In this document: positions 13,200-14,101 of the stretch, piece by piece | Layout of the letters: each line of letters starts with the position of its first letter | How positions within the stretch are numbered: position 1 is the stretch's first letter | From: Deltaproteobacteria bacterium | GTDB taxonomy: Bacteria > Desulfobacterota > Desulfuromonadia > Desulfuromonadales > BM103 | Assembly: GCA_019313105.1 (NCBI GenBank) | Contig: JAFDBW010000123.1 | Span: 1 to 14,101 of the forward strand | DNA length: 14,101 bases | Direction of reading: 5' to 3' | Translations under genes and position numbers: made by a program | Notes under the pieces: model-generated | What the model saw: the letters and a program-made list of their open reading frames with translations, nothing else | Databases searched by the model: none | What the model was told of the DNA's origin: nothing

Positions 13200-14101
13200 T
13201 CATAAAATAACATTCTTCGGCAATTTGACTTTGACACATGTCCCCTTGCCCGGACGACTCTCTATTGCGATAGACCCGTGATGCGCATCGACAATCTCCT
13301 TGGCGATGTTCATCCCCAGGCCCAGGCCACCGACAGCAGTATTTGAAGAATCAACCCGATAGAATTTGTCAAACACTCTTTCGATTTGATCCGGAGTCAT
13401 TCCTATACCATCATCCGTGACTGAAATTTCGTAACAGTCGGCGTGATCCGCCCCGGCAAGGGTGATCGCTCCCCCCTCACTCGTATATTTCAAGGCGTTA
13501 CTGAGCAGATTTTCCATCACCTGCATAATACGTTGACCGTCACACACCAGCTGAGGGTCCTCTCCTTCTGGTAATTGACAAACAATCTCCCGCTTGGGGG
13601 TCTTAATTTTGATTTCCTCAAAGGCTTTCTTTACTAAAAGATTCGGATTGAGCGTTTCGACCTTGAGACCAAACTTCAACCCGGCCTCAATCCGGTTTAT
13701 ATCCAGAAGATCGTCAACTATCTGGTTAAGAACCAGCCCTTTTTCCTTGATCATTTCGAGGGCTTCCTGGCGCCTTTGACTTGAAAATTTTCCGGACATC
13801 TCGGGTTCCGTTAAAATTTCGGAATAACCGATCAGGACGCTCAGCGGTGTTCGAAGTTCATGGGCCGCAGTCGAGATAAATTCTTTTCTCATCGTGTCGA
13901 TTTCAATCAAAGCCTTCTCGGCCTCTTTGACCTTGGAGATATCCCGTATTCCGATCAGGACACAGGCCTCGCCTGCAATTTTTACCGTCTGGGCAGAAAG
14001 CAGCACATTTCGAACCGATTGGCCCTGCAAAAGGAGTTCTGTCTCGAAGTTATCAATTTTCTCGACCTGATTGAGCTGGCGGTAAAAATCATCCTTCCCT
14101 T
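13200..14101 (-). CDS. PAS-containing sensor histidine kinase, 5' end outside the window
   Basis: The frame stays open to the right edge, so only the last 300 or so residues are visible. The visible part starts within a PAS-type sensor domain (GQSVRNVLLSAQTVKI ... CVLIGIRDISKVKEAE). A HisKA dimerisation domain follows, with the phospho-accepting His in STAAHELRTPLSVLIGYSE. The HATPase domain shows the N box ENLLSNALKYTSEGG, the G1 box VTDDGIGM, the F box FDKFYRVD and the G2 box GGLGLGMNIAKEIVDAHHG. All key residues are present, so the kinase should be active. No transmembrane segment is in the visible part. A TTG at 14030 is open but lies inside the PAS domain and is not the true start. No response regulator follows; downstream are two hairpins and rsgA, so its partner must be upstream or elsewhere. 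Confidence 0.93.
   Translation of the reverse strand, partial: GKDDFYRQLNQVEKIDNFETELLLQGQSVRNVLLSAQTVKIAGEACVLIGIRDISKVKEAEKALIEIDTMRKEFISTAAHELRTPLSVLIGYSEILTEPEMSGKFSSQRRQEALEMIKEKGLVLNQIVDDLLDINRIEAGLKFGLKVETLNPNLLVKKAFEEIKIKTPKREIVCQLPEGEDPQLVCDGQRIMQVMENLLSNALKYTSEGGAITLAGADHADCYEISVTDDGIGMTPDQIERVFDKFYRVDSSNTAVGGLGLGMNIAKEIVDAHHGSIAIESRPGKGTCVKVKLPKNVIL

Noticed and set aside
13171..13205. A 7-codon plus-strand frame after aagagg near the kinase stop.
   Set aside because: Too short and the spacing of the putative ribosome-binding site is wrong.

Overview
The window (about 14.1 kb) looks like a chromosomal segment of an anaerobic Desulfobacterota bacterium, most likely of the Desulfuromonas/Geobacter/Pelobacter group. 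This is inferred from the gene families (two-subunit glycine decarboxylase, MetF paired with the cysteine-rich MetV, a stand-alone Pta, a TonB with a long proline-rich stalk) and from the style of the intergenic repeats. I saw no ribosomal RNA, tRNA, CRISPR array, transposase or phage gene.

Layout from left to right. Positions 1-303 hold no gene but contain a possible dispersed repeat and a clear intrinsic terminator. A 707-residue coiled-coil protein of unknown function (304-2427, minus) lies downstream of pta, phosphate acetyltransferase (2555-3556, minus); the two are separated by a strong RNA hairpin. pta has a near-consensus promoter and diverges from a lone tonB-family gene (3725-4627, plus). 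tonB converges on the next block at a 14-bp bidirectional terminator.

The centre is a seven-gene minus-strand run transcribed from about 11.7 kb down to 4.7 kb: folD, metV, metF, gcvT, gcvH, gcvPA, gcvPB. It has a good promoter just before folD and a terminator just after gcvPB. Together these genes connect glycine, methylene-tetrahydrofolate, methyl-tetrahydrofolate and formyl-tetrahydrofolate, so the operon is a folate one-carbon module that could run oxidatively (glycine breakdown) or reductively (towards glycine or methyl-THF). Missing from the window are the L-protein (lpd), lipoate genes, formate-THF ligase and any CO dehydrogenase/acetyl-CoA synthase.

Upstream of this operon are rsgA (ribosome small-subunit GTPase, with its own likely promoter), two tandem hairpins with U-tracts, and the 3' part of a PAS-containing sensor histidine kinase that runs off the right edge.

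The most interesting points are the compact one-carbon operon, the unassigned coiled-coil protein behind pta, and several intergenic structures (hairpins, an FNR-like palindrome, three different low-complexity repeats). No radically new system is evident; most of the window is ordinary core metabolism.
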